In this document: one piece after another, positions 54,662 to 64,000 of the stretch
Layout of the letters: each line of letters starts with the position of its first letter
How positions within the stretch are numbered: position 1 is the first letter of the stretch
Assembly: GCA_039680175.1 (NCBI GenBank)
Contig: JBDKTO010000067.1
Location: forward strand, 62,001 to 126,000
DNA: 64,000 nt
Source: Veillonellales bacterium
GTDB taxonomy: Bacteria; Bacillota; Negativicutes; JAAYSF01
Direction: 5' to 3'
The notes under the pieces: generated by a model
What the model was told of the DNA's origin: nothing
Seen by the model: only the letters and a program-made list of their open reading frames with translations
Database searches by the model: none
Position numbers and translations under genes: made by a program

Positions 54662-56611
54662 GTGATTTTAACCCAAAATTCTCTTGAACTCCTGGCCCCT
54701 GTCGGTACCTGGGAAGTATTGGAGGCCGCAATTTCTGCCGGTGCCGATGCCGTTTATCTTGGTGGTAAACGATTTAATATGCGGATGCATCGGACCGATG
54801 TGAACTTTGACGACGAAATGCTGGAACACGCTATTGAATATGCCCACGCCCACAATGTCCGTTTATATGTCACAGTAAATAACTTGATTAGCGACCATGA
54901 GCTGGAGACGATGCGCTCTTATCTGCAATTATTAGAAAAGTTACAGCCTGATGCCTTAATTGTCCAGGATTTAGCAATTTTGGAACTCGCCCGCAATTTA
55001 AAACTTACGGTTCCCCTGCATGCATCGGTGATGATGAATACTCATAATGAATATGCCGTCCGCACCTTGCAGGATTATGGAATTACCCGCGTGGTAGCCA
55101 ATCGGGAGATGACGTTAGCTCAGCTTGCTTTATTAAAAGAAAAAACCGGCATCGAAATTGAATACTTTATTCACGGCGATATGTGTATCGCTCACAGTGG
55201 TCAATGCATCCATTCCGGTGTCCTATTCGGCCAAAGTTCAAATCGGGGCCGCTGTTTGAAACCATGCCGCTGGCCCTATCAGTTGGTTGATGGGGAAACC
55301 GGTGAATTAATTTCCGCTGAGGACCCCGGTCCCTATAAGCTGGCTCTTAAGGACATGTGCATGTACCGGAATTTACCGGAGCTGATTCAGGCCGGTGTCT
55401 GCTCCTTTAAAATTGAAGGCAGAATGCGCACCGCTGATTTTGTCAGAAAAATTGTCCGGGTTTATCGTCGGGCTATTGATCGCTATATCGCCGATCCTAC
55501 CGGCTATACAATTGACGAAAATGATTGGGATGAACTTTATAACCACCGTTCCCGTGATTTTTCAACTTGCTACGCCTTGGGTAACCCCGGAGCGAACGCA
55601 ATCGGCTACAGCGGTAAACGGGAACCCCGCTTTTTCAGTCAGGCAGTAAAAGAGGCAGGCATGCCGCTTTCTTCCACAGCTTTGCCAACGGCTTCTCCAC
55701 AACCGGACTTTCACCCAACCCTGGCGGTACGAGTAGCCAACATACAGAGTTTGACTGCTGCTTGTCAAAATGGAGCCGACATTGTCTATATCGCTGGCGA
55801 AGCTTTCCGGCCGCAAAAGCCCTGGACTTTGACAAAAATTCAAGAAGCTATCCGGGAAGCCGCTAACTACCAATGCCAGGTAGTCGTCTCTACTCCCAGA
55901 GTGACCATGGAACAGGAATGCGGTGAATACACTCAGTTCTTTCATGCTCTAAGCAGGCTTCAGAATAAACCTCAGGGTCTCATGCTCAGTAACATCGGCA
56001 TGCTGCGGCTTGCTCGTCAGCTTTCCAATGTTCCGGTACAGACCGACTTTTCGTTGAACGTATTTAACCATGTTACAGTAAACTGGCTAATGAACAATGG
56101 GGCAAGTAAAGCGACCATATCACCGGAAGCATCGCTTGAACAAGTCCTGGCTTTAGCTGCCAAAAGTCCCTTGCCCTTGGAAATGATTATTCACGGCCCT
56201 TTGGAGGCGATGGTTGTGGAACATTCCCTGCCTGCGGCAATACTGGGCCATGACGTGTTCGATAACAGTGCTGCTCTCTTAGATCGTCCTTATGCCTTAC
56301 TGGATACTGCCGGTCAGCGTCATCCCATCCGCATTGATCAATATGGCCGCAATCATATCCTGTTTGCCAAAGATCTTTGCCTTTTGCCTTATCTGAGCAC
56401 ACTATCCGGTGTAACCCACTTCCGGATCGAGGGGCAGCATTATTCGTCTTCCCAGGTCGGTGCTATTACAGCCATCTACCGGCAGGAACTCACTACTATA
56501 AAAGAACAGGCTGCCGATTATCGATTTAACTCTAATAGTCTGGACAAACTGGCTGCCATTAACCCCAGAGAACTGGGCATTGGCGCATTTCGCTACCGGG
56601 TATCCCGATAA
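54662..56611 (+). CDS. U32 family peptidase / tRNA-rRNA hydroxylation-type protein
   Basis: The 649-residue protein has the U32 signature: LLAPVGTWEVLEAAISAGADAVYLGGKRFNMR at the N-terminus, and EYFIHGDMCIAHSGQCIHSG then SNRGRCLKPCRWPY around residues 170-205, giving the conserved cysteines. A C-terminal half repeats a related barrel. E. coli relatives (RlhA, TrhP) act in RNA hydroxylation with prephenate-derived chemistry, others are called collagenases. GTG 54662 is nine bases after GGAG; the in-frame TTG at 54647 lacks spacing. Confidence 0.88.
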   Translation: MILTQNSLELLAPVGTWEVLEAAISAGADAVYLGGKRFNMRMHRTDVNFDDEMLEHAIEYAHAHNVRLYVTVNNLISDHELETMRSYLQLLEKLQPDALIVQDLAILELARNLKLTVPLHASVMMNTHNEYAVRTLQDYGITRVVANREMTLAQLALLKEKTGIEIEYFIHGDMCIAHSGQCIHSGVLFGQSSNRGRCLKPCRWPYQLVDGETGELISAEDPGPYKLALKDMCMYRNLPELIQAGVCSFKIEGRMRTADFVRKIVRVYRRAIDRYIADPTGYTIDENDWDELYNHRSRDFSTCYALGNPGANAIGYSGKREPRFFSQAVKEAGMPLSSTALPTASPQPDFHPTLAVRVANIQSLTAACQNGADIVYIAGEAFRPQKPWTLTKIQEAIREAANYQCQVVVSTPRVTMEQECGEYTQFFHALSRLQNKPQGLMLSNIGMLRLARQLSNVPVQTDFSLNVFNHVTVNWLMNNGASKATISPEASLEQVLALAAKSPLPLEMIIHGPLEAMVVEHSLPAAILGHDVFDNSAALLDRPYALLDTAGQRHPIRIDQYGRNHILFAKDLCLLPYLSTLSGVTHFRIEGQHYSSSQVGAITAIYRQELTTIKEQAADYRFNSNSLDKLAAINPRELGIGAFRYRVSR

Positions 56612-56634
56612 GCATTTTAAAGAGGGTGATTTTG

Positions 56635-57927
56635 ATGGAAAACTATATTGGCCCATCTGAAATTTTACGTAAAAAAAAGGAATACATGATTCCTTGCGTT
56701 TATCATTATTATCATCAACCTATGCAATTAGTGCGAGGAGAAATGCAGTATTTATATGACCATACCGGCAAACAGTATCTGGATTGTTTCGCCGGTGTCT
56801 CCGTCATGAATTGCGGACATTGCAATCCTGAGATTACCAAAGCAATCTGCCAACAAGTAAATACCTTGCAGCATACTTGTACCATCTACCTAACCGAAAA
56901 TATCGTAAACTTAGCCGAACGCTTGGCTCAAATTACTCCGGGGCGTTTACAAAAATCTTTTTTTTGCGCCAGTGGTACAGAAGCAAATGAAGGTGCCGCA
57001 CTTCTCGCCTCCATTTTTACCGGTCGTAATGAATTTCTAAGCTTACGCCAGGGACTTCATGGCCGGACGAAATTGACCATGAGCCTAACCGGCCTAAGCC
57101 TCTGGCGGACCGATACCGCTCCCGTAGGCGGCATTAGCTTTGCTCCTAATGCTTACTGCTATCGCTGCCCCTTTCACAAGCAATATCCGGAATGCGACCT
57201 TGCCTGCGCCAATGAAATTGAAACAATCATAAAAACTTCCACATCCGGACAAGTAGCCGCTTTATTTGCCGAACCCATTCAGGGAAATGGCGGCATCATT
57301 ACCCCGCCTGCCGGCTACTTTAAACGAGTAAAAGAAATCTTAGAAGCTTATGGGATCCTTCTGGTGGTCGACGAAGTGCAAACCGGATTTGGCCGGACCG
57401 GTAAAATGTTTGCAATTGAGCATTACGATGTTGAGCCTGATATTATGACTATGGCCAAAGCATTAGGAAACGGCACCCCTGTCGGGGCATTTATCTCCCG
57501 GTCTGAAATCGCTGATCAATATACCCGTCCCGGTGCGTCTACCTTAGGCGGCAATCCGGTGACATCTGCCGCAAGTCTGGCCACTTTAGCTTACATCGCT
57601 GAGCACAATCTGCCTGACCGAGCTGCTAAATTAGGGAACTATCTAAAGGATGGATTGTACAAGCTGCAAAAAAAGTATCCGATAATTGGCGATATCCGCG
57701 GCTTAGGACTGATGGTAGGCGCTGAACTGGTGCTGCCTGGAAAACTGCCGGCCTTTGAACAGGTGGATATCATACTGGAAAAAATGAAAGACCGGGGCTT
57801 TTTAATTGGTAAAAACGGACCCAATCGCAATGTCCTGGCCTTTCAACCACCGCTTGTCATCACCTATACTGACCTTGATGACCTATTTAATAATCTGGAT
57901 TTTGTACTGGCATCCATGCATATCTAA
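56635..57927 (+). CDS. Class III PLP-dependent aminotransferase
   Basis: The 430-residue enzyme has the class III fold: YLDCFAGVSVMNCGHCNPEI, FFCASGTEANEGAALLAS, AALFAEPIQGNGGIITPP, LLVVDEVQTGFGRTGKMF, and the PLP lysine in TMAKALGNGTPVGAF (about residue 280). It resembles alanine-glyoxylate aminotransferase 2 and related omega-amino acid transaminases; the amino donor is unclear. A cysteine-rich insert YCYRCPFHKQYPECDLAC lies at about residues 176-193. AGAGGG precedes the ATG. It may be cotranscribed with the U32 gene (23-base gap). Confidence 0.88.
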   Translation: MENYIGPSEILRKKKEYMIPCVYHYYHQPMQLVRGEMQYLYDHTGKQYLDCFAGVSVMNCGHCNPEITKAICQQVNTLQHTCTIYLTENIVNLAERLAQITPGRLQKSFFCASGTEANEGAALLASIFTGRNEFLSLRQGLHGRTKLTMSLTGLSLWRTDTAPVGGISFAPNAYCYRCPFHKQYPECDLACANEIETIIKTSTSGQVAALFAEPIQGNGGIITPPAGYFKRVKEILEAYGILLVVDEVQTGFGRTGKMFAIEHYDVEPDIMTMAKALGNGTPVGAFISRSEIADQYTRPGASTLGGNPVTSAASLATLAYIAEHNLPDRAAKLGNYLKDGLYKLQKKYPIIGDIRGLGLMVGAELVLPGKLPAFEQVDIILEKMKDRGFLIGKNGPNRNVLAFQPPLVITYTDLDDLFNNLDFVLASMHI

Positions 57928-57934
57928 GCTGCGC

Positions 57935-58228
57935 TTACCCTCGCAGCATTCGCCCGGTTCGTACACTTTTCTGTGTGCGAACTGTTTTTTTTAGCATCTC
58001 TGCATGGAAAATATTGTATTGGCGCTGCCGAACTTTTTTTACCCGCTTGGCATGAGCAATAAATACGGTAATAGCTGCCAATGCCCAGACAACAGCAAAT
58101 ATACGGCCAACGGTTGATGCCAGGAATTCCGGTATGGCGATTGAAAACAATGCGAGCATTGCCATTATAGCGATCAGACTAATTAACGAACCAAACTTGC
58201 CGGTCTTTTCTTTAAATAATGGTTTCAT
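57935..58228 (-). CDS. Small two-helix membrane protein of unknown function
   Basis: The 97-residue protein has two hydrophobic helices (about residues 17-35 and 42-60), preceded by KPLFKEKTGKFG and followed by a basic tail (RVKKVRQRQYN and a final RTGRMLRG). I recognise no family. GAGGAG lies seven bases before ATG 58228. It is convergent with the aminotransferase gene and eight bases from it. Confidence 0.6.
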   Translation of the reverse strand: MKPLFKEKTGKFGSLISLIAIMAMLALFSIAIPEFLASTVGRIFAVVWALAAITVFIAHAKRVKKVRQRQYNIFHAEMLKKTVRTQKSVRTGRMLRG

Positions 58229-58318
58229 CGCTGCACTCCTCATATAATAGTTTCTATTGTAGTATATTATTTTATAGCATTAGCTATTACCAGGATTATG
58301 CAATTATATGCATGAATA

Positions 58319-58347
58319 AGAAAGAACACTCCTTAAGGAGTGCCCCG
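58319..58347 (-). terminator. Terminator after sepF
   Basis: On the minus strand GCACTCCTTAAGGAGTG forms a hairpin followed by TTCTTTCTTATT, 30 bases past the sepF stop. Confidence 0.7.
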
Positions 58348-58376
58348 ATTAACTTACATCGCTATGTAACGCAACA

Positions 58377-58781
58377 TCATTCCGACTGTTTTACATAAGT
58401 TGGAATAGAATAGGCACAAAGTTTTTTATTAATTTCAACTGTAGCCGGAACATACAACAAAACACGTTCGGAAATTTTTTCTACTGTACCGTCAATAACA
58501 TAACACACACCATCAAGAAAATCACTCATGGACTGTTGCGTAGCATAATCCGTAGCTTCAAAATTAACAATGATTGCAACATTTGTTTTTAAATGGCCGG
58601 CACAAAGACGGACGTCCTCATATTTGTGAGGCTCTATCACAATCATTCTCAATTCTTCCGGCATATTGGAATGCACCCGTAAATGCGCCGGTTTGCTTCT
58701 TGCGCGTGAAGTCGACGATTCAACGGGCTCTTCAATTGGCATTAAAAAATTTGTCAGTTTATCAAGCAAGCCAACTGCCAT
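58377..58781 (-). CDS. sepF: Cell division protein SepF
   Basis: SepF anchors FtsZ to the membrane and bundles filaments at the septum. The N-terminal membrane-targeting helix GLLDKLTNFLM is present, a Ser/Arg linker follows, and the globular SepF domain has MIVIEPHKYEDVRLCAGHLKTNVAIIVNFE and DFLDGVCYVIDGTVEKI. ATG 58781 gives 134 residues; a GTG seven codons upstream is possible. It is a single gene here, away from the ylm cluster. Confidence 0.93.
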   Translation of the reverse strand: MAVGLLDKLTNFLMPIEEPVESSTSRARSKPAHLRVHSNMPEELRMIVIEPHKYEDVRLCAGHLKTNVAIIVNFEATDYATQQSMSDFLDGVCYVIDGTVEKISERVLLYVPATVEINKKLCAYSIPTYVKQSE

Positions 58782-58943
58782 ATCTCCATCATCCCCCGAC
58801 ACATCATTATATTAATTACCATATTTTAGTAATAATTCGACATATTTTAAATAATTCCTGCATTATAAGAATTTTTTTAATAATCTTGCCGAAATTTTTA
58901 ATAGTAAAGGATTACTGGTAATTTTAATATTGACAGTTCACAG

Positions 58944-60755
58944 TTAAGAATTATTCTTTCGTTCCCGTCCCCGGATATGCCGGTCAAGAATCGACTTGCG
59001 TAAACGGATACTCTTCGGGGTTACTTCCACAAGTTCATCTTTATTAATATACTCCAAGGCCTGTTCCAAGCTGAGAATTCGCGGTGAAACTAACCGGATT
59101 GCTTCATCGGCAGCACTAGAACGCATATTGGTGACATGCTTTTTCTTGCACGGATTTACATCCATATCCGTTTCCCGGGAGTTTTCCCCGACAATTAAGC
59201 CCTCATAAACAGCTTGTCCCGGTACAACAAACATGATTCCCCTGTCCTGTACGCTATAAATTCCATAACCAGTCGTTTCTCCCGCTTCAAAAGCGACCAA
59301 TGCGCCCCGGGTACGTCCTGGTATATCGCCTTTATAAGGCGCATAGCCATGGAATACGTGATTCATAATTCCATTCCCTTTAGTATTGGTTAAAAATTCC
59401 GACCGAAACCCGATAAGCCCGCGAGCCGGAATTGTAAATTCCATCCGCAAATATCCGGCCAGCTCTGTCATATTGACTAAATCAGCCTTTCTGGTTCCCA
59501 GTCCTTCCATGACAGTGCCCATAAATTCCTGAGGAACCTCAATCGTTAAAAACTCCATTGGTTCACAACGCTGACCATTAATATTTTTATAAATTACCTC
59601 CGGTTTCCCTACCTGAAATTCAAAACCTTCCCGCCGCATAGTTTCAATAAGGATCGACAGATGTAGTTCACCCCGTCCGGCCACTTCAAAGGTATCCGGA
59701 CTGTCCGTTTCATTGACCCGCATGCTGACATTTGTTTCAACTTCCTTAAACAATCTTTCCCGCAGGTGACGGGATGTTACAAACTGACCTTCTCTTCCGG
59801 CAAAAGGACTATTGTTTACACTAAAAGTCATCAATAAGGTTGGCTCATCAATATTAATGCTGGGCAATGCCTCAGGATGTTCCGAATCGGCGATGGTTTC
59901 ACCAATATTCACGTTTTCCAAGCCGGTTATGGCGACAATCTCGCCTAAAGCAGCTTCCTGTGCTTCCACTCGCTTTAAGCCTTCATACGTATATAACCGG
60001 CCAATCTTCGCCTTGGTCTGGGTCTCGCCGTTTAAAATTGAAACATTCTGGCCGTAAAACACCCGGCCGCGAATAATTCTGCCAATGGCAATTCTCCCCA
60101 CATAATCATCATAATCCAACGTAGTAACCATAATCTGCAAAGGTCCTTCAATATCGCCTTGAGGGGCAGGAATTTCGTTGACTAAAAGTTCAAACAACGG
60201 AGCCAGATTTTGACTGTCATCTTCCATTTTCAGCTTGGCAATACCATCTCTGGCGGCACAATATACTACCGGGAAATCCAGTTGATCATCATTGGCATCC
60301 AATTCCATAAACAATTCCAGCACTTCATCCAGCACATCATCTACCCGCTGATCCGGACGATCAATTTTGTTAATGACGACAATTGGCTTTAATTTTTGTT
60401 CCAGTGCTTTTCGCAATACATATTTTGTCTGGGGCATCGGTCCTTCAAACGCATCCACTAACAGCAATACTCCGTCAACCATGTTTAAGACCCGCTCTAC
60501 CTCACCGCCGAAGTCGGCATGACCGGGAGTATCGACAATATTGATCTTGATGCCATCATGCATGATGGAAGTATTCTTCGATAATATGGTGATTCCACGT
60601 TCCCGTTCCAAATCATTAGAATCCATCACCCGTTCGGCGACCTGCTCATTGGCGCGAAATACGCCGCTTTGTTTTAGCATGGCATCCACTAATGTCGTTT
60701 TGCCATGGTCAACGTGGGCGATAATAGCAATATTGCGTAAATCATTGCGTTTCAT
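58944..60755 (-). CDS. typA: Ribosome-associated GTPase TypA/BipA
   Basis: The 603-residue translational GTPase has G1 [15 protein letters not shown], the G2 ERERGITI, G3 [12 protein letters not shown], and NKIDRPDQR at G4, followed by the EF-G-like domains and the TypA-specific C-terminal domain ([27 protein letters not shown]). It aids ribosome assembly and stress adaptation. AGGAGGG precedes the ATG. Confidence 0.96.
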   Translation of the reverse strand: MKRNDLRNIAIIAHVDHGKTTLVDAMLKQSGVFRANEQVAERVMDSNDLERERGITILSKNTSIMHDGIKINIVDTPGHADFGGEVERVLNMVDGVLLLVDAFEGPMPQTKYVLRKALEQKLKPIVVINKIDRPDQRVDDVLDEVLELFMELDANDDQLDFPVVYCAARDGIAKLKMEDDSQNLAPLFELLVNEIPAPQGDIEGPLQIMVTTLDYDDYVGRIAIGRIIRGRVFYGQNVSILNGETQTKAKIGRLYTYEGLKRVEAQEAALGEIVAITGLENVNIGETIADSEHPEALPSINIDEPTLLMTFSVNNSPFAGREGQFVTSRHLRERLFKEVETNVSMRVNETDSPDTFEVAGRGELHLSILIETMRREGFEFQVGKPEVIYKNINGQRCEPMEFLTIEVPQEFMGTVMEGLGTRKADLVNMTELAGYLRMEFTIPARGLIGFRSEFLTNTKGNGIMNHVFHGYAPYKGDIPGRTRGALVAFEAGETTGYGIYSVQDRGIMFVVPGQAVYEGLIVGENSRETDMDVNPCKKKHVTNMRSSAADEAIRLVSPRILSLEQALEYINKDELVEVTPKSIRLRKSILDRHIRGRERKNNS

Positions 60756-60778
60756 AATAACCCTCCTAAAAAAATAAA

Positions 60779-60812
60779 GAAAAAGGATGCTGCACTTACA
60801 TGCACCCTTTTT
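60779..60812 (-). terminator. Terminator after the beta-CASP hydrolase
   Basis: On the minus strand AAAAAGGGTGCATG pairs imperfectly with GTGCAGCATCCTTTTT, with T runs at the end. It lies between that gene's stop (60874) and typA. Confidence 0.75.
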
Positions 60813-60873
60813 AGTGTCACATACACTTCAATATAATATACTACCACTAAATCGGTAATTATAAAAGAAATTT

Positions 60874-62481
60874 TTACAAATTCTTCAGCTTTTTGCGGAT
60901 ATAATTATAAATTTCCGTCATCTGAGCAACTGCTTCCGGAATTTTCGCCGCATCCGTAGCTGCTAATCGCTCTAACCGCTTCCGGTAGAGGCGGTACTCT
61001 GCTTCCATTTGTTCCAGATACTCGTACATTTGTTTGACTGCGGTATCAACCGGTACAATTTCTGATTCCACAATACGCCATTCACGGCCTTGAATCATTG
61101 CCGTATCACCATAGCGGGGAAGGAAAGTCGGATAATGTAAGCGTGACTCGATCTCGGCAGAAAACGGCTGGGACATATCATATTCCCCATGAACAATAAA
61201 TACATTAGCCGGCTTAGTTTTAAAATTAGCTAACCATGCCAGCAACTGTTCTTTATCGGCATGAGCGGAAAAGCCTTCCAGGTTATGAATTTGCGCTTTA
61301 ACGCTGATCTCTTCCCCCATAACCTTAACCCGTTTAGCGCCTTCCAACAACCGCCGCCCCAAACTGCCCTGAGCCTGATAGCCGACGAAAACGACACTGG
61401 ATTCCGGCCGCCACAAATTATGTTTCAGATGGTGAAGAATACGCCCGGCATCCGCCATGCCGCTGGCGGATATAATAATGGCAGGATCGTCCAAATTATT
61501 CAACGACCGGGATTCCTCCGCTGTTTTGGTAAACGTCAATTTAGGAAGTTTTAACGGATTATCCTTTTCCTTAACTAACAATTCACTTGCTTCCGTATCA
61601 TAATCCTGGGTATTCTGCATAAAAATATCGGTAGCGGAAATCGCCAGCGGACTATCAATAATAACCGGTATATCGGGAATTTTGCCTGCTTTAAGCAGTT
61701 TATGAAGATAATACAGAATGGTTTGAGTCCGTCCCACGGCGAAAGAAGGAATAATGATATTGCCGCCTTGCTTCACTGTATCCTGCACAATCTGGGCCAA
61801 ACGTTCTTCTTTACTGTACTGCTCATGAATACGGTTCCCGTAAGTCGACTCGGTAATGATATAATCTGCCTCTTCTACATGGGTAGGATCTTTCAAAATC
61901 GGCTGATCCGGCTGGCCCAGATCGCCTGAAAATAACAACTTAACCTTTTTATCCTGCTCGGTCACCCATATCTCCAGCACGGAAGAACCTAGAATATGAC
62001 CGGCATCCTGAAAACGAACGGTAACTTCCGGCGACAAGTTTAATTCACTATTATAAGCTACGGGAGAAAATTGCGCCAAACACGCATACGCATCATCTAC
62101 AGTATAAAGCGGCTCTACCGGAGTTCTACCGGCTCTCTGCCCCTTGCGGTTGGCGATAGCTGTATCGAACTCTTGAATATGTGCGCTGTCAGGCAGCATA
62201 ATACGACACAGCTCTGCCGTTACTTTCGTCGTATAGATAGGACCCTTAAACCCGGCTTTACACAATTTAGGAATTAACCCGCTATGATCAATATGAGCAT
62301 GACTAAGCAATACAAAATCAACAGAACCGGGATCATAGAAAAAATCACGGCGATTTAACGCACTGATAGACTTCGCGCCTTGAAACATTCCACAATCCAC
62401 CAAAAATTTTATATTGCCTGTTTCCAACAAATAGGACGAACCGGTTACCATTCTAGCTGCTCCTAAAAAAGTTAGCCGCAT
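60874..62481 (-). CDS. Metallo-beta-lactamase fold beta-CASP hydrolase
   Basis: The 535-residue protein has the zinc motif LLSHAHIDHSGLIPKLC at about residues 57-73 and the beta-CASP motifs: motif A (TESTYGNRIH), the PSFAVGRTQTILYYLHKLL region, SASGMADAGRILHHL, and HNLEGFSAHADKEQLL with a late HGE. This is the RNA-processing exonuclease-like family found in bacteria and archaea (CPSF73-like), with RNA cleavage the likely activity. The last 70 residues are a Glu/Arg-rich coiled segment. AAGGAG precedes the ATG. Confidence 0.9.
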   Translation of the reverse strand: MRLTFLGAARMVTGSSYLLETGNIKFLVDCGMFQGAKSISALNRRDFFYDPGSVDFVLLSHAHIDHSGLIPKLCKAGFKGPIYTTKVTAELCRIMLPDSAHIQEFDTAIANRKGQRAGRTPVEPLYTVDDAYACLAQFSPVAYNSELNLSPEVTVRFQDAGHILGSSVLEIWVTEQDKKVKLLFSGDLGQPDQPILKDPTHVEEADYIITESTYGNRIHEQYSKEERLAQIVQDTVKQGGNIIIPSFAVGRTQTILYYLHKLLKAGKIPDIPVIIDSPLAISATDIFMQNTQDYDTEASELLVKEKDNPLKLPKLTFTKTAEESRSLNNLDDPAIIISASGMADAGRILHHLKHNLWRPESSVVFVGYQAQGSLGRRLLEGAKRVKVMGEEISVKAQIHNLEGFSAHADKEQLLAWLANFKTKPANVFIVHGEYDMSQPFSAEIESRLHYPTFLPRYGDTAMIQGREWRIVESEIVPVDTAVKQMYEYLEQMEAEYRLYRKRLERLAATDAAKIPEAVAQMTEIYNYIRKKLKNL

Positions 62482-62586
62482 TTTTCTACTCCTTTATTGA
62501 GTTTTAGTACTTTATTCCACATCAGAATACATTTTCCTGCCTAAAATTCAGCCCGACCGCCACGCTTTACGATTCTGCTTGGAAAA

Positions 62587-62625
62587 TAAGAACGGAACGG
62601 GGCTTAAAAGCCTCGTTCCGTTCTC
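62587..62625 (-). terminator. Terminator after murB
   Basis: A 16-bp stem with one mismatch (GAACGGAACGGGGCTT at 62590-62605 with 62608-62623) is followed by TTATTTTCC on the minus strand, six bases past the murB stop. Confidence 0.8.
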
Positions 62626-62630
62626 ATGCA

Positions 62631-63554
62631 TTATTCCCCTAAAATTCGCACTTCCGGCTGTAGCTTTACGCCGGATTTTTCATAAACACGACGCTGGACC
62701 TCCTCGATTAGCGACAATACATCCTGAGCGGTTGCCCCTCCGGCATTGACGATAAACCCGGCGTGTTTTATTGAAACTTGTGCTCCGCCGATCTTAAGAC
62801 CTTTTAACCCGGCCTGATCAATCAACGTTCCTGCATAGTGACCGGCCGGCCGTTTAAAAGTGCTGCCTGCACTCGGCATCTCCACCGGCTGCTTTGTCTT
62901 CCGCTTAAGGGTGTAATCGCCCATTTTCGTATGAATATGAGTATGCTCGCCCTTGTATAATGACAGCTCCACTTCACAAATCACACAACCGTTATGTTGG
63001 AAGATACTATGTCGATAAGAAAACCCGCTCTCGCTTTTGTTAAACCGCTGCATTCTTCCATCCGGACATACTGCCGATACAGCCGAAACCACACCGCCCA
63101 TTTCACCTTCATAAGCACCGGCATTCATAAAAACAGCTCCACCTATGCTGCCGGGAATACCGACAGCAAATTCCATTCCACCTAGTCCCTGCTCAGCCGC
63201 ATAACGGGATACCCGCGCTAGTAAGGCCCCTGCACCGGCAATGACTGTAGTGCCTGCATGTCTGACATATCCCATGTCCCTGCCAAATTTTATTACCATG
63301 CCGCGAATCCCTTTATCTCTAACCAAAATATTTGATCCATTTCCCAGAACAATAACGGGAACTTCACACTTCTTGGCAATATCCAATGCCGCCGCTACTT
63401 CTCCGACAGAAGCCGGCAACACCAAAAAGTCAGCCGGCCCGCCTATTCTAAAAGTAGTATGGCGAGACATAAGTTCATCAGTCAACAATCGCTGCGGCGG
63501 TATAACTGTTTGTAATTGTAGTAAAAATTCTTTCGGCCAACTATTCTTTTGCAA
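62631..63554 (-). CDS. murB: UDP-N-acetylenolpyruvoylglucosamine reductase
   Basis: MurB reduces the enolpyruvyl group to make UDP-MurNAc, using FAD and NADPH. Motifs are TTFRIGGPADFLVLP, VIVLGNGSNILVRD, GMEFAVGIPGSIGGAVFMNAGAYEGEMG, SYRHSIF, and PSAGSTFKRPAGHYAGTLIDQAGLKG with the catalytic Ser, then the late Glu region LQPEVRILGE. Type II size. TTG 63554 behind AAGGA is my preferred start; the longer frame to 63587 overlaps the upstream ylbF-like gene by 47 bases. Confidence 0.94.
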   Translation of the reverse strand: MQKNSWPKEFLLQLQTVIPPQRLLTDELMSRHTTFRIGGPADFLVLPASVGEVAAALDIAKKCEVPVIVLGNGSNILVRDKGIRGMVIKFGRDMGYVRHAGTTVIAGAGALLARVSRYAAEQGLGGMEFAVGIPGSIGGAVFMNAGAYEGEMGGVVSAVSAVCPDGRMQRFNKSESGFSYRHSIFQHNGCVICEVELSLYKGEHTHIHTKMGDYTLKRKTKQPVEMPSAGSTFKRPAGHYAGTLIDQAGLKGLKIGGAQVSIKHAGFIVNAGGATAQDVLSLIEEVQRRVYEKSGVKLQPEVRILGE

Positions 63555-63891
63555 AAAAATCCAATCCTTCGGCAACAGACTCGCCAATAATTTTGTACAG
63601 ATCTGCCATCACACGCTGAAACCGCATATGGGCCTGCAGGAAATCCCGTGCTTTACTGTTATAGGCTAATAAATCATACATCTTTTGCAGTTGTTCTGTC
63701 TTGGCTTTATCTTCCGCTTTGCCTGACATTCTTTCATACTCAATTTCCATTTGCTTAGCAACGAAATCTTTCACCATTTTTTTTGCTGTCGCGTCATCCT
63801 CGATTCCCTGTTTCGCAGCCAAAAAGGCACAGTACTCCTCAGAATTTTTAAGAGCCTGTGCCAATTCATGAGTTTTATCATAAATATTCAT
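63541..63891 (-). CDS. YlbF/YmcA family protein
   Basis: The 116-residue helical protein matches the YlbF family: MNIYDKTHELAQALKNSEEYCAFLAAK, a charged middle, and LLAYNSKARDFLQAHMRFQRVMADLYKIIGE. B. subtilis YlbF, YmcA and YaaT form a complex affecting RNase Y, competence, biofilm and sporulation. Whether this paralogue joins such a complex is unknown. ATG 63891 is eight bases after AGGAGG. It overlaps the murB start. Confidence 0.88.
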   Translation of the reverse strand: MNIYDKTHELAQALKNSEEYCAFLAAKQGIEDDATAKKMVKDFVAKQMEIEYERMSGKAEDKAKTEQLQKMYDLLAYNSKARDFLQAHMRFQRVMADLYKIIGESVAEGLDFFAKE

Positions 63892-63961
63892 CAACATATC
63901 CTCCTATCCATACCTTTTATCCTATGCCTGCTGCCGTATTTTCATACACATTAACTTCCTT

Positions 63962-64000
63962 TTAGCGCAGCAAAAATACCCGTTCGCTGCCTATTGCTGT
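63962..64000 (-). CDS. Possible C-terminal end of a gene entering from the right edge
   Basis: The minus strand is open from the edge and reads TAIGSERVFLLR then TAA. Twelve residues are too few to name a family, and the reading frame is only a guess from position: it lies upstream of the ylbF-like gene on the same strand. Confidence 0.3.
   Translation of the reverse strand, partial: TAIGSERVFLLR

Noticed and set aside
23842-64000. A large skin-type element to the right of the sigK fragment
   Set aside because: The DNA to the right holds polA, coaE, dnaE, typA, murB and other core genes, no phage genes and no large serine recombinase.

Overview
The window looks like the chromosome of a motile, probably spore-forming, anaerobic Bacillota. 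The gene flavour (ferredoxin-fused EtfA, codY-hslUV-trmFO-topA-dprA next to a flgB-led flagellar operon, SepF, T-box control, a sigK fragment) fits the Negativicutes, most likely a Sporomusaceae-like genus. That placement is inferred from protein content and synteny, not from a marker gene. Base composition is moderate, and many genes start with GTG or TTG, often behind G-rich ribosome binding sites.

Layout. Positions 1-11.9 kb (minus strand) hold a flagellar basal body and hook operon running flgB, flgC, fliE, fliF, fliG, fliH, fliI, fliJ, a lytic transglycosylase, a MotE/YlxF-like membrane protein, fliK, flgD, a small flagellar operon protein and flgE, which runs off the left edge. Just upstream are codY, hslU, hslV, a decayed xerC relic, trmFO, topA and dprA, then a lipid glycosyltransferase and folP-folB-folK. 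Positions 23.1-24.3 kb are a decayed zone: a transposase relic in three broken reading frames, a 3' fragment of the sporulation sigma factor gene sigK, and stray terminators.

Positions 24.3-27.6 kb hold the most unusual unit: an 843-residue fusion of a xylose-isomerase-like TIM barrel with an AMP-forming acyl-CoA ligase. It sits behind a complete T-box leader whose specifier reads CTC (leucine). Two tRNA-Leu genes lie directly upstream, one with the matching anticodon GAG. After an orphan peptide-binding lipoprotein come a lytic transglycosylase, coaE, mutM and polA, then an L,D-transpeptidase, a soluble PAS histidine kinase with a SigH-like promoter, and a third tRNA-Leu.

The right half (37-64 kb) is a mix of short units: a DUF4931 protein, a cupin, a YgjP-like metalloprotease, an old yellow enzyme, a SIMPL protein, several membrane proteins, an acyltransferase, pyruvate kinase, EtfB/EtfA, a DUF218 protein and dnaE. 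These are followed by a signal-less ABC-binding-like protein, a U32 peptidase, a class III aminotransferase, sepF, typA, a beta-CASP metallo-hydrolase, murB and a YlbF-family protein. I found no CRISPR array, rRNA, intact mobile element or recognisable defence island.
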